In this document: piece by piece, positions 1-12,393 of the stretch
How positions within the stretch are numbered: position 1 is the first letter of the stretch
Layout: each line of letters begins with the position of its first letter
Assembly: GCA_016765535.1 (NCBI GenBank)
Contig: JAESPQ010000064.1
Span: forward strand, 53,419 to 95,030
Length of the DNA stretch: 41,612 bases
Direction: 5' to 3'
DNA from: Alteromonadaceae bacterium
GTDB lineage: Bacteria; Pseudomonadota; Gammaproteobacteria; Enterobacterales; Alteromonadaceae
Program-made: the position numbers and the translations under genes
Notes under the pieces: model-generated
What the model was told of the DNA's origin: nothing
Database searches by the model: none
The model's input: the letters and a program-made list of their open reading frames with translations, nothing else

Positions 1-453
1 CCGCAATACATTGTTATTTCACCTGGGCCTTGTGATCCTAACAGTGCGGGTTTATCTCTTGCTATTATTGAAAAATTTAAAGGCGAAATTCCTATTTTAG
101 GCGTGTGTTTGGGGCATCAGTGTATTGCACAAGCTTTTGGCGCGACAATAAAAAAAGCAAAAAAAGTAATGCATGGTAAAACGAGCTTAATTACTCATAA
201 CAACACTGGCTTATTTACAGGCTTGAATAATCCGCTTAAAGTCACGCGTTATCATTCATTAATTATTGACCAAGCAACATTAGTTGATGACTTTGAAATT
301 AGCGCGTGGACAACGACAAAGCACGATGAAATATCCGAAATCATGGCAATAAAACATAAAACATTACCCTTAGTTGGTGTGCAATTTCACCCTGAATCAA
401 TCTTAACTGAACAAGGTTCATTATTACTTAATAATTTTTTACAGCAATATTGA
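1..453 (+). CDS. pabA: Glutamine amidotransferase, PabA/TrpG type (5' truncated by window)
   Basis: This is a partial gene; reading frame 1 is open from the first base to the TGA at 451-453. It is a class I glutamine amidotransferase that releases ammonia from glutamine for a chorismate-using partner (aminodeoxychorismate or anthranilate synthase). Visible are the conserved segment [13 protein letters not shown], the nucleophile elbow GVCLGHQ with the catalytic Cys, and the His/Glu pair in QFHPES near the C-terminus. The first 40 or so residues lie outside the window. I prefer pabA (folate/PABA synthesis) to trpG because it stands next to argD, a common order in gammaproteobacteria, and no trp genes follow. 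That choice is inferred; the amidotransferase family itself is clear. Confidence 0.88.
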   Translation, partial: PQYIVISPGPCDPNSAGLSLAIIEKFKGEIPILGVCLGHQCIAQAFGATIKKAKKVMHGKTSLITHNNTGLFTGLNNPLKVTRYHSLIIDQATLVDDFEISAWTTTKHDEISEIMAIKHKTLPLVGVQFHPESILTEQGSLLLNNFLQQY

Positions 454-557
454 TCATAGACATAGCAAATTAAGACGATTACTTATAAGCTTGTGGCAAA
501 TAAATTGCAATACTCTCTTATGTTCTCAATTTAATTATTAAGTGGTTTTTATATTCA

Positions 558-1703
558 ATGCAAATATTCCTAGAAAACGATAACATCGCGCCTATTTATC
601 AACGCATGCTAAGTTTACGCATTAGCAAAGAGTTTGCTAGCACCCATAGTGGCAAAGGTTTTAAAACGCTGCAAGAAAATACCGAACAAGATGAGCGTGG
701 ACGTGAGTTATTAGCGATTGAGCAAGAAGCACAAAAAAACAAAATAATTGCTGAACATGGTGAGCGGCACTTTAGAGAACAAATTAGCAGCCAACTTTTT
801 AGTCGTATCGACAATCAAGTCAATGAAGAACTCGACAATAATGACTTATTGTTTAGTAAAACCTTAATCATTGAAGACAGTACCACTGCAGCATTAGACA
901 TATTAGCGGTTAGAGCGGCGTCTATTCGTCGTATTAGACCGCTAATAGCTAACCTAACATGGCTCGCTGACGACTTAATCAGCTTAGTCAACAAACCACA
1001 ATATCGTAAACGTGCCGATGTACAAATAAGTGATATTAATGTTGCCGTAAGTTATGTAGGTTTAGACAATTTAAAATTAGTCTTACCTACTTTTATTCTT
1101 AAGCACTATCTCCCTCATAGCACTTCACCTTTTGCCCTAATGAAACGTAAACTGTGGAATGAAAGTTTATCTATAGCGTTAGCAACCAGTGTATTAGCTA
1201 ATGCCGCTAACGTAGACGAATACAGCGCTTTTACTGCGGCAATGTTTAGCAATATGGGTCAATTGGCGGTATGTAAAATTTATTTAAACAGCTTTTTTGA
1301 AATTCATGGTGAGGATATTCGCGCTGCCTATCAGGCAAAAGACAAACGCTTACACGATGTTTTATTGTCCATAAAAGTACCTGCCGATTTACTATTAACA
1401 CAATTAACCCAACGCAGTGCCAAAATATCAGCGGATATGATGGAGCTTATGAATTTTGAACGTTTACCCTTAACCGAACCGCTTTTCGATTTAGCTTACA
1501 CTTTAACTATAGAAAAAATGCACCCTATTGCACAACTTATTGTCAAAGCGCAAGCTTACGTGGCTTTTCGTAGCTTAGCAAAAGAGAGCTTGATCACTAC
1601 CGACGAAGCAAAACTATTATTTACTGCGGCTAAACTTAATAATCAAGATATAGCTCTATTAAAGAAAAGTGATATTGACCACCTCAAACTTAAATTTAAT
1701 TAA
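558..1703 (+). CDS. HDOD domain signalling protein
   Basis: This 381-residue soluble protein has no signal peptide or membrane segment. The N-terminal 95 residues are charged and helical. From about residue 100 to 305 it resembles the HDOD domain, a degenerate HD-hydrolase fold found in bacterial signalling and motility regulators; recognisable stretches are DINVAVSYVGLDNLKLVLP and SAFTAAMFSNMGQLAVCKIY. No GGDEF, EAL or receiver domain is attached, so the output is unknown. The Shine-Dalgarno signal before the ATG is weak. It lies between pabA and the AST genes, with 104 bp and 331 bp gaps, so it is probably its own transcription unit. The family call is fairly good; the role is unknown. Confidence 0.75.
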   Translation: MQIFLENDNIAPIYQRMLSLRISKEFASTHSGKGFKTLQENTEQDERGRELLAIEQEAQKNKIIAEHGERHFREQISSQLFSRIDNQVNEELDNNDLLFSKTLIIEDSTTAALDILAVRAASIRRIRPLIANLTWLADDLISLVNKPQYRKRADVQISDINVAVSYVGLDNLKLVLPTFILKHYLPHSTSPFALMKRKLWNESLSIALATSVLANAANVDEYSAFTAAMFSNMGQLAVCKIYLNSFFEIHGEDIRAAYQAKDKRLHDVLLSIKVPADLLLTQLTQRSAKISADMMELMNFERLPLTEPLFDLAYTLTIEKMHPIAQLIVKAQAYVAFRSLAKESLITTDEAKLLFTAAKLNNQDIALLKKSDIDHLKLKFN

Positions 1704-3267
<1,564 letters not shown>

Positions 3268-3292
3268 TTGTTAAACTAAACATAAGTCGCAT

Positions 3293-3356
3293 GGTGGGCA
3301 AAATGCCCACCCTACAATTCACGTAGGGTGGTGCAATGAGGGACGAATTGCCCACC
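3293..3356. repeat. GTGGGCA/TGCCCAC intergenic palindromic repeat, copy 1
   Basis: A 64-bp compound element lies between argD and astA. It opens with a perfect hairpin, GTGGGCA-AAA-TGCCCAC, followed by a second hairpin with arms CCCTAC and GTAGGG. It ends in TGCCCACC, which also pairs with the opening GGTGGGCA. Related sequence occurs at 19686-19824. It looks like a dispersed REP- or MITE-like unit; it could also affect argD/astA transcript stability. Confidence 0.75.
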
Positions 3357-3447
3357 GTAATATAAAACGACCAAGATTGGCAAATTGCTTAATCGAGCCT
3401 AGAATTTAGAACCTAGGTACTAAAAAAACAAACAACCGAGATAATTT

Positions 3448-4476
3448 ATGATCATAATACGCCCTATTCAAGCAAGTGATTACGATGCGTTACACCGCAT
3501 GGCAATTGAATCAGGACACGGTTTTACTTCTCTACCGGTTAATGAAGCACTATTAAAAAAACGCATAGCTCATTCAGAAGCCTCTTTTAGCAAAACGGTA
3601 ACTCAACCCGGCAGTGAAGGCTATTTATTTGTCATGGAAGATACCGCAACAGGTGAAGTAGTAGGCACCAGTGGTATTGAGGCCGCTGTCGGTTTAGAAG
3701 ATGCTTTTTACACTTACCGTTTAGGTAAAGTAGTTCACAACTCACGCGAGTTAAATATTTACAATACGGTTGAAACGTTAACACTTTCAAATGACTACAC
3801 TGGTGTAACTGAAATATGTACGCTATTTTTAGGTGAAAATCATCGTAAAAATAACAATGGTCGTTTTTTATCACGTTTTCGTTTTTTATTTATGGCTGAG
3901 CATACTGAAAGGTTTGACGATACCGTTATTGCTGAAATGCGTGGTGTTTCTGACGAACACGGTAACTCGCCTTTTTGGGCTTGGCTCGAAGAACATTTTT
4001 TTTCCATGGACTTTCCTACCGCCGATTATTTAACCGGTATTGGTAAAAAAGTCTTTATTGCCGAATTAATGCCTAAACACCCGATTTATGTCAACTTACT
4101 CAGCAAAAATGCTCAACAAGTAATAAATAAAGTACACAGCAATACGGTACCTGCATTGCGTTTATTAGAAGCTGAAGGTTTTTATCGTCGCGGTTATGTC
4201 GATATTTTTGATGCTGGCCCAACCGTTGAGGTTGAACGTGATCAAATTAAAGCCATTGCCCAAAGTAAAAAATGTCAGGTATTGATCACCAATAATAATG
4301 ATGACATTGAAGAAGGTGATAAATTTATTATCTGTAATACTCAAGTAGCTAACTTTAGAGCAACACAAGCACCATTACTGATGCGTGAAACCGCACAACA
4401 AGTTGTTATTACCCCTAATGTTGCACAAGCATTACAAGTAACCGATGGTGATTGGGTACGCGTAGTAAAAAATTAA
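3448..4476 (+). CDS. astA: Arginine N-succinyltransferase
   Basis: AstA/AruF transfers succinate from succinyl-CoA to arginine, the first step of the AST pathway. The 342-residue length is standard for the family. It has the GNAT-type start IIIRPIQASDYDAL and the conserved segments TEICTLFLGENHRKNNNG, RFRFLFMAEH, EMRGVSDEHGNSPFW and PKHPIYVNLL. It is the second AST gene on this strand, 180 bp after argD; a compound repeat occupies that gap. The family assignment is firm. Confidence 0.95.
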   Translation: MIIIRPIQASDYDALHRMAIESGHGFTSLPVNEALLKKRIAHSEASFSKTVTQPGSEGYLFVMEDTATGEVVGTSGIEAAVGLEDAFYTYRLGKVVHNSRELNIYNTVETLTLSNDYTGVTEICTLFLGENHRKNNNGRFLSRFRFLFMAEHTERFDDTVIAEMRGVSDEHGNSPFWAWLEEHFFSMDFPTADYLTGIGKKVFIAELMPKHPIYVNLLSKNAQQVINKVHSNTVPALRLLEAEGFYRRGYVDIFDAGPTVEVERDQIKAIAQSKKCQVLITNNNDDIEEGDKFIICNTQVANFRATQAPLLMRETAQQVVITPNVAQALQVTDGDWVRVVKN

Positions 4477-4630
4477 CACTTATGCCCAAACTATTTAGGT
4501 ATATAGCACCAATACAAAGAATAATTTAGTCATTAGCTTTTTAGTGATTAACTTGAAAATATTCTTTAACTAGATACTATGCAGGCAATAAATAAATGGT
4601 CGTAGCACAGTAGCTAAACTATACAATGAC

Positions 4631-4648
4631 GGTGAAATAAATTTCACC
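4631..4648. promoter_or_regulatory. 18-bp palindrome upstream of astD (ARG-box-like)
   Basis: GGTGAAATAAATTTCACC has two perfect 8-bp arms around a 2-bp centre and ends 16 bp before the astD ATG, just ahead of its GAGGA ribosome binding site. Its core TGAAATAAATTTCA matches 12 of 14 positions of the classical ArgR pattern TGNATWWWWATNCA. It may be an ArgR operator within the AST genes or an RNA hairpin that tunes astD translation. The palindrome is seen; ArgR binding is inferred. Confidence 0.5.
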
Positions 4649-4661
4649 ATATGAGGAATAA

Positions 4662-6134
<1,473 letters not shown>

Positions 6135-6143
6135 TATCTTTTT

Positions 6144-6213
6144 ATTGTAGGTCGGGTTTAACCTGACAATTGGCTTAATGCTTACTTTGTCGCATTAAAG
6201 TACGACCTACAAT
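6144..6213. repeat. GTAGGTCG/CGACCTAC inverted-repeat element, copy 1
   Basis: A 70-bp element lies just after the astD stop. Its ends are perfect 11-bp inverted repeats (ATTGTAGGTCG and CGACCTACAAT). Inside is a smaller imperfect hairpin with arms GTCGGGTT and AACCTGAC. Elements with the same ends occur at 23385-23447 and partly at 41537-41557. There is no coding capacity, so it is a non-autonomous palindromic repeat. Confidence 0.75.
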
Positions 6214-6482
6214 AAAGTCTATCAACAAACATTAGATATCATTTTAATAATGAACAAATTTAAATTTTTAATCTTATCTCCATTACAACTTGTTGGGCGT
6301 CGTCCTGACTTTTTTAAATCTATTGATCAAATCTGATCAAGCTGTAGCACTCAATTTTTTAAAGCTGTAATAGAACTAATAGGTATTGCTTAATTAGCAA
6401 ATTTGCCTTGCTTTGTCTTTATCAGTTTTTAGAGTAAAAACTTTATTTTAATCAATTAAACCATCAACAATAGGAAACTATT
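6214..6482. other. Intergenic region upstream of the DUF1338 gene
   Basis: No credible gene. A 7-bp inverted repeat, TTGATCA-AATC-TGATCAA, lies at 6323-6340. The 3' end carries AGGAAAC as ribosome binding site for the next gene. A separate promoter here is plausible. Confidence 0.5.
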
Positions 6483-7280
6483 ATGACCACTAAAGTTATC
6501 GAATTATTTAGCAACATCTGGCAACACTATTTAGAAGTAACGCCATCGGCAAAAAAAGTACATCAACTACTTGGCTCAGGTAATGACGTTATTAACGACC
6601 ATGTTGCTTATCGTACTTTTAACCTTGCAAAAGTAAACTTAGATAAACTTGCCGCACATTTATTAACACTGGGTTATAAAGAATGCGGTGAATATCATTT
6701 TAAAGCGAAAAAACTTTACGCTAAACACTTTGAACATAGCGATAACACTATGCCAAAAGTATTCATTAGTGAGTTGTTGGTGGAGCAATTATCCGAACAA
6801 GCGCAAACTATTATTCATAAATTAGTTGCTAACATAGACGAAAAAATTATTACTCAATACGACTTTTTATATTCAGGTAAATCTTGGGACATTAGCTTTG
6901 CTGATTATCAAACCTTACTTGCTGAAAGTGAATACGCTGCTTGGTTATCTGCTTGGGGTTATCGTGCCAATCATTTCACCGTAAGCATTAACCATTTAGA
7001 AAATTTTGACTGTATTAATACGGTTAACGACACACTAAAAACGCATGGTTTTGCTTTAAATGCCATTGGTGGTGAAATTAAAGGTGATCAATCAGTCATG
7101 TTAGAGCAATCATCCACATTAGCTGACAAAGCTTTAGTGGAATTTGCCGATAAAGCGGTTGAAATTCCAAGTTGTTTTTATGAATTTGCTAAACGTTACC
7201 CTACCGAAGAGGGTGATTTATATACGGGTTTTGTGGCGGCTTCTGCCGACAAAATTTTTGCGAGTACCAATGCTGTTTAA
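6483..7280 (+). CDS. DUF1338 family protein (2-oxoadipate dioxygenase/decarboxylase-like)
   Basis: This soluble 265-residue protein belongs to the family that includes HglS, the Fe(II) enzyme that converts 2-oxoadipate to D-2-hydroxyglutarate in lysine breakdown. Likely metal ligands are the His in NDHVAYRTF near residue 41, the His in RANHFTVSINH near residue 162 and a Glu in the region GGEIKGDQSVMLEQSS. It is shorter than the roughly 450-residue E. coli YdcJ type. In Shewanella a gene of this family also follows astD, which points to a role in amino-acid catabolism. The true substrate here is not known. Confidence 0.8.
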   Translation: MTTKVIELFSNIWQHYLEVTPSAKKVHQLLGSGNDVINDHVAYRTFNLAKVNLDKLAAHLLTLGYKECGEYHFKAKKLYAKHFEHSDNTMPKVFISELLVEQLSEQAQTIIHKLVANIDEKIITQYDFLYSGKSWDISFADYQTLLAESEYAAWLSAWGYRANHFTVSINHLENFDCINTVNDTLKTHGFALNAIGGEIKGDQSVMLEQSSTLADKALVEFADKAVEIPSCFYEFAKRYPTEEGDLYTGFVAASADKIFASTNAV

Positions 7281-7318
7281 GTGATTTTTTGATTAAACAA
7301 TACCTATTTCATTACCGT

Positions 7319-7345
7319 AAAAAGGCGCAAAATATGCGCCTTTTT
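7319..7345. terminator. Bidirectional rho-independent terminator
   Basis: A perfect GGCGCA-AAATA-TGCGCC stem is flanked by five A on the left and five T on the right, so it works on both strands. It sits between the convergent DUF1338 gene and cysH and ends both units. Confidence 0.88.
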
Positions 7346-7364
7346 ACTCGCTGTATTTAACAAC

Positions 7365-8180
7365 CTATATACCATCACCATCGCTATGCAAACCACATTC
7401 ACGCTGCATGCCATTAAAACGAGTTTCGCTTTCATCCATACCTAGCGTTAAAGGTTTAGTGCTATGCACATCACCTACCGACACATAACCTTGTTCCCAT
7501 AATGGATGATAAGGTAACTCATGTTTAGTTAAGTACTGGTAAATATCGCGGTTGCTCCAATCAATAATTGGATGTACTTTAAAACGCCCCCGCAAAGTAC
7601 TAACAACCGCTAAACCTTGCCGATGCGATGATTGCTGGCGACGCACACCTGAAAACCACGTACCCGCATTTAATTCAGATAAACCGCGTTCGAGTGGTTC
7701 TACTTTATTGATGCGATTATAGTATTTTAGTTCATCAACACCTTGCTCCCATAAATTACCATATTTGGCTTGTTGCCATGAGGCACTTTGCGTTGCACTA
7801 AAAACATGCAAATTAAGCTTTAAACGCTCAGCCATTTCATCAATAAATCGATAAGTCTCTGGAAATAAATGCCCCGTATCGGTTAATATCACCGGAATAT
7901 TGGCATCAATTTGTGTCATCATATGTAGCATTACCGCAGACTGAATACCAAAGCTAGAAGATAAAACAAAATTACTGGGTAAATTTTCCATTGCCCAAGC
8001 GACACGTTCCATGGGTGTTTTGTTTTCCAGCAAAGCATTCCATTGTGTTAACCAAGACGATTGTGCCAAAGCCGCAGGAAAGTTATTTTTAATACTTTGC
8101 CCTGACAATTCGAGTTCTTGGTTAGCCACAGATTTTTTCTCTGTTAATTCTAGCGAACTAGATAAGGCACTATTAGTCAT
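7365..8180 (-). CDS. cysH: Phosphoadenylyl-sulfate (PAPS) reductase
   Basis: CysH reduces PAPS to sulfite with thioredoxin, in assimilatory sulfate reduction. It has 271 residues. The PP-loop-like motif SSSFGIQ (residues 74-80) and the C-terminal ECGLH carrying the catalytic Cys are present, with [14 protein letters not shown] in between. The paired cysteines that bind a 4Fe-4S cluster in APS reductases are absent, so it should be PAPS-specific. Its start overlaps the end of cysI by 8 bp, consistent with translational coupling in a cysJ-cysI-cysH operon. Confidence 0.95.
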   Translation of the reverse strand: MTNSALSSSLELTEKKSVANQELELSGQSIKNNFPAALAQSSWLTQWNALLENKTPMERVAWAMENLPSNFVLSSSFGIQSAVMLHMMTQIDANIPVILTDTGHLFPETYRFIDEMAERLKLNLHVFSATQSASWQQAKYGNLWEQGVDELKYYNRINKVEPLERGLSELNAGTWFSGVRRQQSSHRQGLAVVSTLRGRFKVHPIIDWSNRDIYQYLTKHELPYHPLWEQGYVSVGDVHSTKPLTLGMDESETRFNGMQRECGLHSDGDGI

Positions 8181-9969
8181 AAAAATCTCGCTTACTTACT
8201 TTAACTTCATTAACCACACCGATACGAATAACAAAATCACCAAAGGCTTCGTTTTGCTCACGCTCAACCGACCAACGCGCAATTAAACTATCAAGCTCAG
8301 TTAAAATAGCCGCGCTAGTTAAGTTCTCTTGATATATTTTAGGAATACGTGTACCACCTTTATTACCACCTAAATAAAGGTTATAACGATCAGGCCCTTT
8401 ACCCACTAAACCTACTTCGGCAAGCATGGCGCGACCACAACCGTTAGGACAACCAGTAACACGTAAAATAATGGCTTCATCTGCTAAGTTGTTTTTTACT
8501 AAAAGATCTTCAACTTGCGTAACAAAGCTAGGTAAAAAACGCTCGGCTTCTGCCATCGCTAACGGACAAGTCGGAAATGCCACACAAGCCATTGAGCTAG
8601 TACGTTGTAAGCTAACATCATCTTTTATTAAGCCATACTGACGTGCTAGCGTTTCAATTTTTACTTTATCTTGTTCGGCTACACCCGCAATGATCAAGTT
8701 TTGGTTGGCGGTCATGCGAAAATCACCTTGATGAATTTTAGCAATTTGTGCCACACCCGTTTTCAATTGCTTGCTTTGATCTTCTTTGTCAAAATCAAGT
8801 AACCGACCATTTTCAATAAATAACGTTAAATGATGTTTACCGTCAATGCCAGCAACCCAACCGATACGATCACCGCGTTCGGTAAACTCATAAGGGCGTG
8901 ACTCACTAAAGCTAATGCCAGCACGTTTTTCTACTTCCGCTTTAAACACCTCAATACCAACACGATCAAGGGTGTATTTAGTTTTCGCATTTTTACGATT
9001 AACGCGATTGCCCCAATCACGTTGCGTAGTCACTACCGCTTCGGCAATTTTCAAGGTGTCTTCAACGTTAATAAAACCAAAATCATCTGCTTTACGCGGA
9101 TACGTTGATTGATCGCCATGGGTCATGGCTAAACCGCCACCAACGAGTACGTTAAAACCAATTAACTGGCCCTTTTCACTAATGGCGACAAAGTTTAAAT
9201 CGTTAGCATGCACATCAATATCATTTTGCGGAGGCACAACCACGGTAGTTTTAAACTTACGCGGTAAATAACTCGCCCCTAAAATTGGTTCGATACTGTC
9301 TTTGTTTTCTTCGGTTGTTTCTAGTTTTTCTTCATCTAACCAAATTTCGGCATAGGCCCGTGATTTAGGGAGTAAATGCTCACTTAATTTTTTCGCCCAA
9401 TCATACGCTTGTTGATGAACGGCTGATTCAATCGGATTTGGCGTACACAGTACATTACGATTAACATCACCCGCCGTGGCAAGTGAATCTAAACCAACAC
9501 TATTTAACGTTTGATGCATTAATTTAATATTAGGTTTTAATACCCCATGAAACTGAAAAGTTTGTCGGGTGGTTAAACGAATACTGCCGTAACTAGTATG
9601 CTCTTGCGCAAATTTATCAATAGCTAACCACTGCTTAGGTGTAATAACCCCACCGGGCATGCGCGCTCGTAACATCACATTGTGTAACGGCTCTAATTTT
9701 TGTTTTTGACGCTCGGCGCGAATATCACGATCATCTTGCTGATACATGCCATGTACACGAATTAACTGAAAATTATCTGGCGTAAAGCCCCCTGTAATTC
9801 GATCATTTAAATCATCGCTAATCGTGCCACGCAAAAAATCACTTTCAATTTTTAAACGTTCGTTATCAGCCTGTTTACCTTGCACCACCATATTCTGATC
9901 TATTTCATAAGTACTTGCTTTATTAACTATTTTAAAATTTTCAATTGCATGTTTAGTTAAACTTGTCAT
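8173..9969 (-). CDS. cysI: Sulfite reductase (NADPH) hemoprotein beta subunit
   Basis: CysI carries siroheme and a 4Fe-4S cluster and reduces sulfite to sulfide with electrons from CysJ. At 598 residues it is slightly longer than the E. coli protein (570), mainly at the N-terminus. The cluster cysteines are seen in [10 protein letters not shown] (about 460-470) and TGCPNGCGR (about 503-512). Other family segments are [12 protein letters not shown] and GDVNRNVLC. Its ATG shares one base with the cysJ stop (TAATG), and its end overlaps cysH by 8 bp, so the three genes are tightly coupled. Confidence 0.96.
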   Translation of the reverse strand: MTSLTKHAIENFKIVNKASTYEIDQNMVVQGKQADNERLKIESDFLRGTISDDLNDRITGGFTPDNFQLIRVHGMYQQDDRDIRAERQKQKLEPLHNVMLRARMPGGVITPKQWLAIDKFAQEHTSYGSIRLTTRQTFQFHGVLKPNIKLMHQTLNSVGLDSLATAGDVNRNVLCTPNPIESAVHQQAYDWAKKLSEHLLPKSRAYAEIWLDEEKLETTEENKDSIEPILGASYLPRKFKTTVVVPPQNDIDVHANDLNFVAISEKGQLIGFNVLVGGGLAMTHGDQSTYPRKADDFGFINVEDTLKIAEAVVTTQRDWGNRVNRKNAKTKYTLDRVGIEVFKAEVEKRAGISFSESRPYEFTERGDRIGWVAGIDGKHHLTLFIENGRLLDFDKEDQSKQLKTGVAQIAKIHQGDFRMTANQNLIIAGVAEQDKVKIETLARQYGLIKDDVSLQRTSSMACVAFPTCPLAMAEAERFLPSFVTQVEDLLVKNNLADEAIILRVTGCPNGCGRAMLAEVGLVGKGPDRYNLYLGGNKGGTRIPKIYQENLTSAAILTELDSLIARWSVEREQNEAFGDFVIRIGVVNEVKVSKRDFYD

Positions 9970-11828
9970 TAGTAAACGTCCTTCTGATAACGCTTGTTAA
10001 TACGTAAGGTTTTTAAATAAGTTTCTGCTTGTTCAGACGTTTTACCGCCTTGTTCAACGACAATATTAACGAGTGTTTGATGAACATCTTTTGCCATACG
10101 ATTAGCATCACCGCAAATATAAAGATGTGCGCCTTGCTCTAACCATAAATACACTTCGGCGGCATTTTCTTGTAAGCGGTCTTGCACATAAATTTTCTCC
10201 GCTTGATCACGAGAAAAGGCCACATCTAATTTAGTTAACAAGCCTGACTTTAAATAATTTTGCCATTCCACTTGATATAAAAAGTCTTGGGTGAAGGTTT
10301 GATCACCAAAAAACAACCAACTTTTACCTAATTCTGCACCATCATCATTCAGTGCTTCACGTTCTTGCATAAAAGCACGAAATGGCGCAACACCAGTACC
10401 AGGGCCGATCATAATGACAGGTGTTTCGGTATTTTCAGGTAGACGAAAATTATTGTTATGTTCAACAAATACTTTTACTTTACCGCCTTGTTCAAGACGT
10501 TTGCCTAAAAAGCTTGAAGCACCGCCAGCACGGGTTTTGTCACCTTGTTGATATTCCACTAAGGCAACCGTTAAATGTACTTCATCTTCAACTTCGCTTT
10601 GGCTTGAAGCAATAGAATATAAACGTGGCGTAATTTTTCGTAACGCATCAACAAACTGTTGTGCATTGACTGTTGCCGCTACTAATGCCACAACCTCAAT
10701 AACTTGATGTGAATTAGAAAATTCGCGTAATGCTTTTTTATCATCAACCAAGGCAAGTAAACTTTTATCCGCACTTTGCTTAGCCCAAAATTCAACAAAA
10801 TTTGCTGCCGTTTGGGTGATTTCTAATTCGCTCGTTAACACTTGTGCTAAAGTGAATTTTTTATCATTTAGTTGCACTTCTTCATCTGCAGAGAAACCAA
10901 GCGCCGTTATTAATTCCGCAACTAGCACAGTGTCATTTTCAAAATAAACACCTAAGGCATCACCCACTTGATAAGTTAAGCCAGAGCCAGCTAAATCAAT
11001 TTCGATATGACGAACATCTTTATTAGAATCACGACCTGTAATCTTTTGACTCAATGAGAATTCGGCTGTAAACGGATTTTCTTTATCATATTGATTTTCA
11101 GCAACCATTACTGATGTCGGTAATGTCACTACATCGGCTAAATTAACACTTACGGTTAATTCATCTTTTAGTGTTTTAACAATATTTGCTGACCATTCGC
11201 TTGCTTGTTGTTGATAATCAACATCACAATCAAGCCGTGTCGCAACTTGCTTAGCGCCCAGTGATTTTAAACGTTCGTCAAAATCTTTACCTGTTTGGCA
11301 GAAAAACTCATAACTACTGTCACCTAACGCCAGTACGCTATAACTCAAACCAGACAGTTTAGGCGCTTTTTTCGATAATAAAAACTCATGAAAAGCGAGT
11401 GCATCATCAGGCGCTTCACCTTCACCATTGGTACTAGTAACAATTAACAAATGAGATTCAGATTTAAGGCCTTTAACCTTATAATCAGCAACATTTTTTA
11501 AATTAACAGCTATACCAACATCGCTAGCCGCTGTCGCAAGTTTAGTTGCCACTCCTTTAGCATTACCTGTTTGCGAGGCATACAAAATAGTTAAAGTACT
11601 CGCCGCTTTCACCTGCTTTTGAGCTGGTGGTACAATAGAATTCACACTGTTTTGTTCACTTTGAGCCGCTAAATAGCCACTGCTCCACGCTAATTGTAAT
11701 GGTGACAGGCTGCTACTTAATTGTTGTAGTAAGACTAATTGACTAGCTTCTAACGAGGCTTGACCTAAATAGTGCTGATTTTCAGCATTAAGGAGGTTTT
11801 GACTAAACTTTTGCTGCTCTGGCAACAT
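9969..11828 (-). CDS. cysJ: Sulfite reductase (NADPH) flavoprotein alpha subunit
   Basis: CysJ passes electrons from NADPH through FAD and FMN to CysI. The 619-residue chain has an N-terminal flavodoxin domain (about 78-215, [14 protein letters not shown] and [12 protein letters not shown]), an FAD-binding region with RLYSIASSQ, and a C-terminal NADPH domain with [12 protein letters not shown] and [11 protein letters not shown], ending in the usual aromatic residue. I chose the ATG at 11828, which has a GAAGTGA-like ribosome binding site just upstream; a GTG three codons earlier (11837) is the alternative. It is the first gene of cysJIH. The region upstream has a short TATGC-GTA-GCATA inverted repeat at 11866-11878, a possible regulator site. 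Confidence 0.95.
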   Translation of the reverse strand: MLPEQQKFSQNLLNAENQHYLGQASLEASQLVLLQQLSSSLSPLQLAWSSGYLAAQSEQNSVNSIVPPAQKQVKAASTLTILYASQTGNAKGVATKLATAASDVGIAVNLKNVADYKVKGLKSESHLLIVTSTNGEGEAPDDALAFHEFLLSKKAPKLSGLSYSVLALGDSSYEFFCQTGKDFDERLKSLGAKQVATRLDCDVDYQQQASEWSANIVKTLKDELTVSVNLADVVTLPTSVMVAENQYDKENPFTAEFSLSQKITGRDSNKDVRHIEIDLAGSGLTYQVGDALGVYFENDTVLVAELITALGFSADEEVQLNDKKFTLAQVLTSELEITQTAANFVEFWAKQSADKSLLALVDDKKALREFSNSHQVIEVVALVAATVNAQQFVDALRKITPRLYSIASSQSEVEDEVHLTVALVEYQQGDKTRAGGASSFLGKRLEQGGKVKVFVEHNNNFRLPENTETPVIMIGPGTGVAPFRAFMQEREALNDDGAELGKSWLFFGDQTFTQDFLYQVEWQNYLKSGLLTKLDVAFSRDQAEKIYVQDRLQENAAEVYLWLEQGAHLYICGDANRMAKDVHQTLVNIVVEQGGKTSEQAETYLKTLRINKRYQKDVY

Positions 11829-12030
11829 AATATTCACTTCGCATAAATTAAAAAGTTAAATTTGATATGCGTAGCATAGACAATCACAACTAAAACAAAA
11901 AGGAATAGATAGAGCTTTTTTATAACAAAAAGAAATAAGCGATTAAAGAAAAATGATATTGCTCATTAAAGTTTTCAACTAATTTACCGATAACCTTAGC
12001 GAGGATAACTAAATCTCATTAGGAGTTATT

Positions 12031-12228
12031 ATGAGTTTAAGCAGTGTCGGTGCAGCAATGGGTTCGCAATCGCAACAACAGGTAATGAATGCAGTAAATA
12101 TTACTTTGTTAAAGCAATCTCAAAATCAGCAAAAAGAAATAGCGGGACAACTTATACAATCGGTTACTGCTACTTCAGCACCTAGCCCAGAAGGATCTTT
12201 GGGTCAAAATATAGATATTAGAGTGTAG
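12031..12228 (+). CDS. YjfB-family putative motility protein (small)
   Basis: This 65-residue protein has a strong AGGAG ribosome binding site and its own terminator. It resembles the YjfB family (Pfam 'putative motility protein'): a helical Gln-rich middle (MNAVNITLLKQSQNQQ) and the hallmark C-terminus with Pro, LGQNIDIRV. It has no signal peptide or membrane segment. The biochemical role of the family is not established. It is divergent from cysJ and has no flagellar gene nearby, so it looks like a single-gene unit. Confidence 0.72.
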   Translation: MSLSSVGAAMGSQSQQQVMNAVNITLLKQSQNQQKEIAGQLIQSVTATSAPSPEGSLGQNIDIRV

Positions 12229-12261
12229 CCTAGGCTAATTCGAAATATCCGTACTAAGCAA

Positions 12262-12287
12262 AATAGCCCATTTAGGGCTATTTTTTT
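12262..12287 (+). terminator. Rho-independent terminator after the YjfB-type gene
   Basis: An 8-bp perfect stem (AATAGCCC / GGGCTATT) with a 5-base loop is followed by a T run. It lies 33 bp after the stop of the small YjfB-like gene. Confidence 0.88.
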
Positions 12288-12300
12288 ATCTAAAAGAATA

Positions 12301-12352
12301 ATACCAATTTGATTAAATTTCTTCCCAACTCAGAACTTAATCAACTTGGTAT
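12301..12352. repeat. 52-bp inverted repeat, arms ATACCAA(T/G)TTGATTAA
   Basis: The left arm ATACCAATTTGATTAA (12301-12316) and right arm TTAATCAACTTGGTAT (12337-12352) match at 15 of 16 positions around a 20-bp centre. It sits between a terminator and the next gene. It looks like a small non-autonomous repeat, though it overlaps the likely promoter of the gene at 12394 and could be regulatory. I see no second copy in this window. Confidence 0.55.
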
Positions 12353-12393
12353 AATACTATACTAAAAATAATTGTTGTTTATTGAGTTTACAA

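Noticed and set aside
6251-6337. 28-codon frame starting ATGAACAAATTT after astD
   Set aside because: Very short, no ribosome binding site, not coupled to a neighbour.
6323-6340. TTGATCA-AATC-TGATCAA as an operator for the DUF1338 gene
   Set aside because: The inverted repeat is real, but it is single in the window and matches no regulator I can name, so it is only noted in the intergenic entry.
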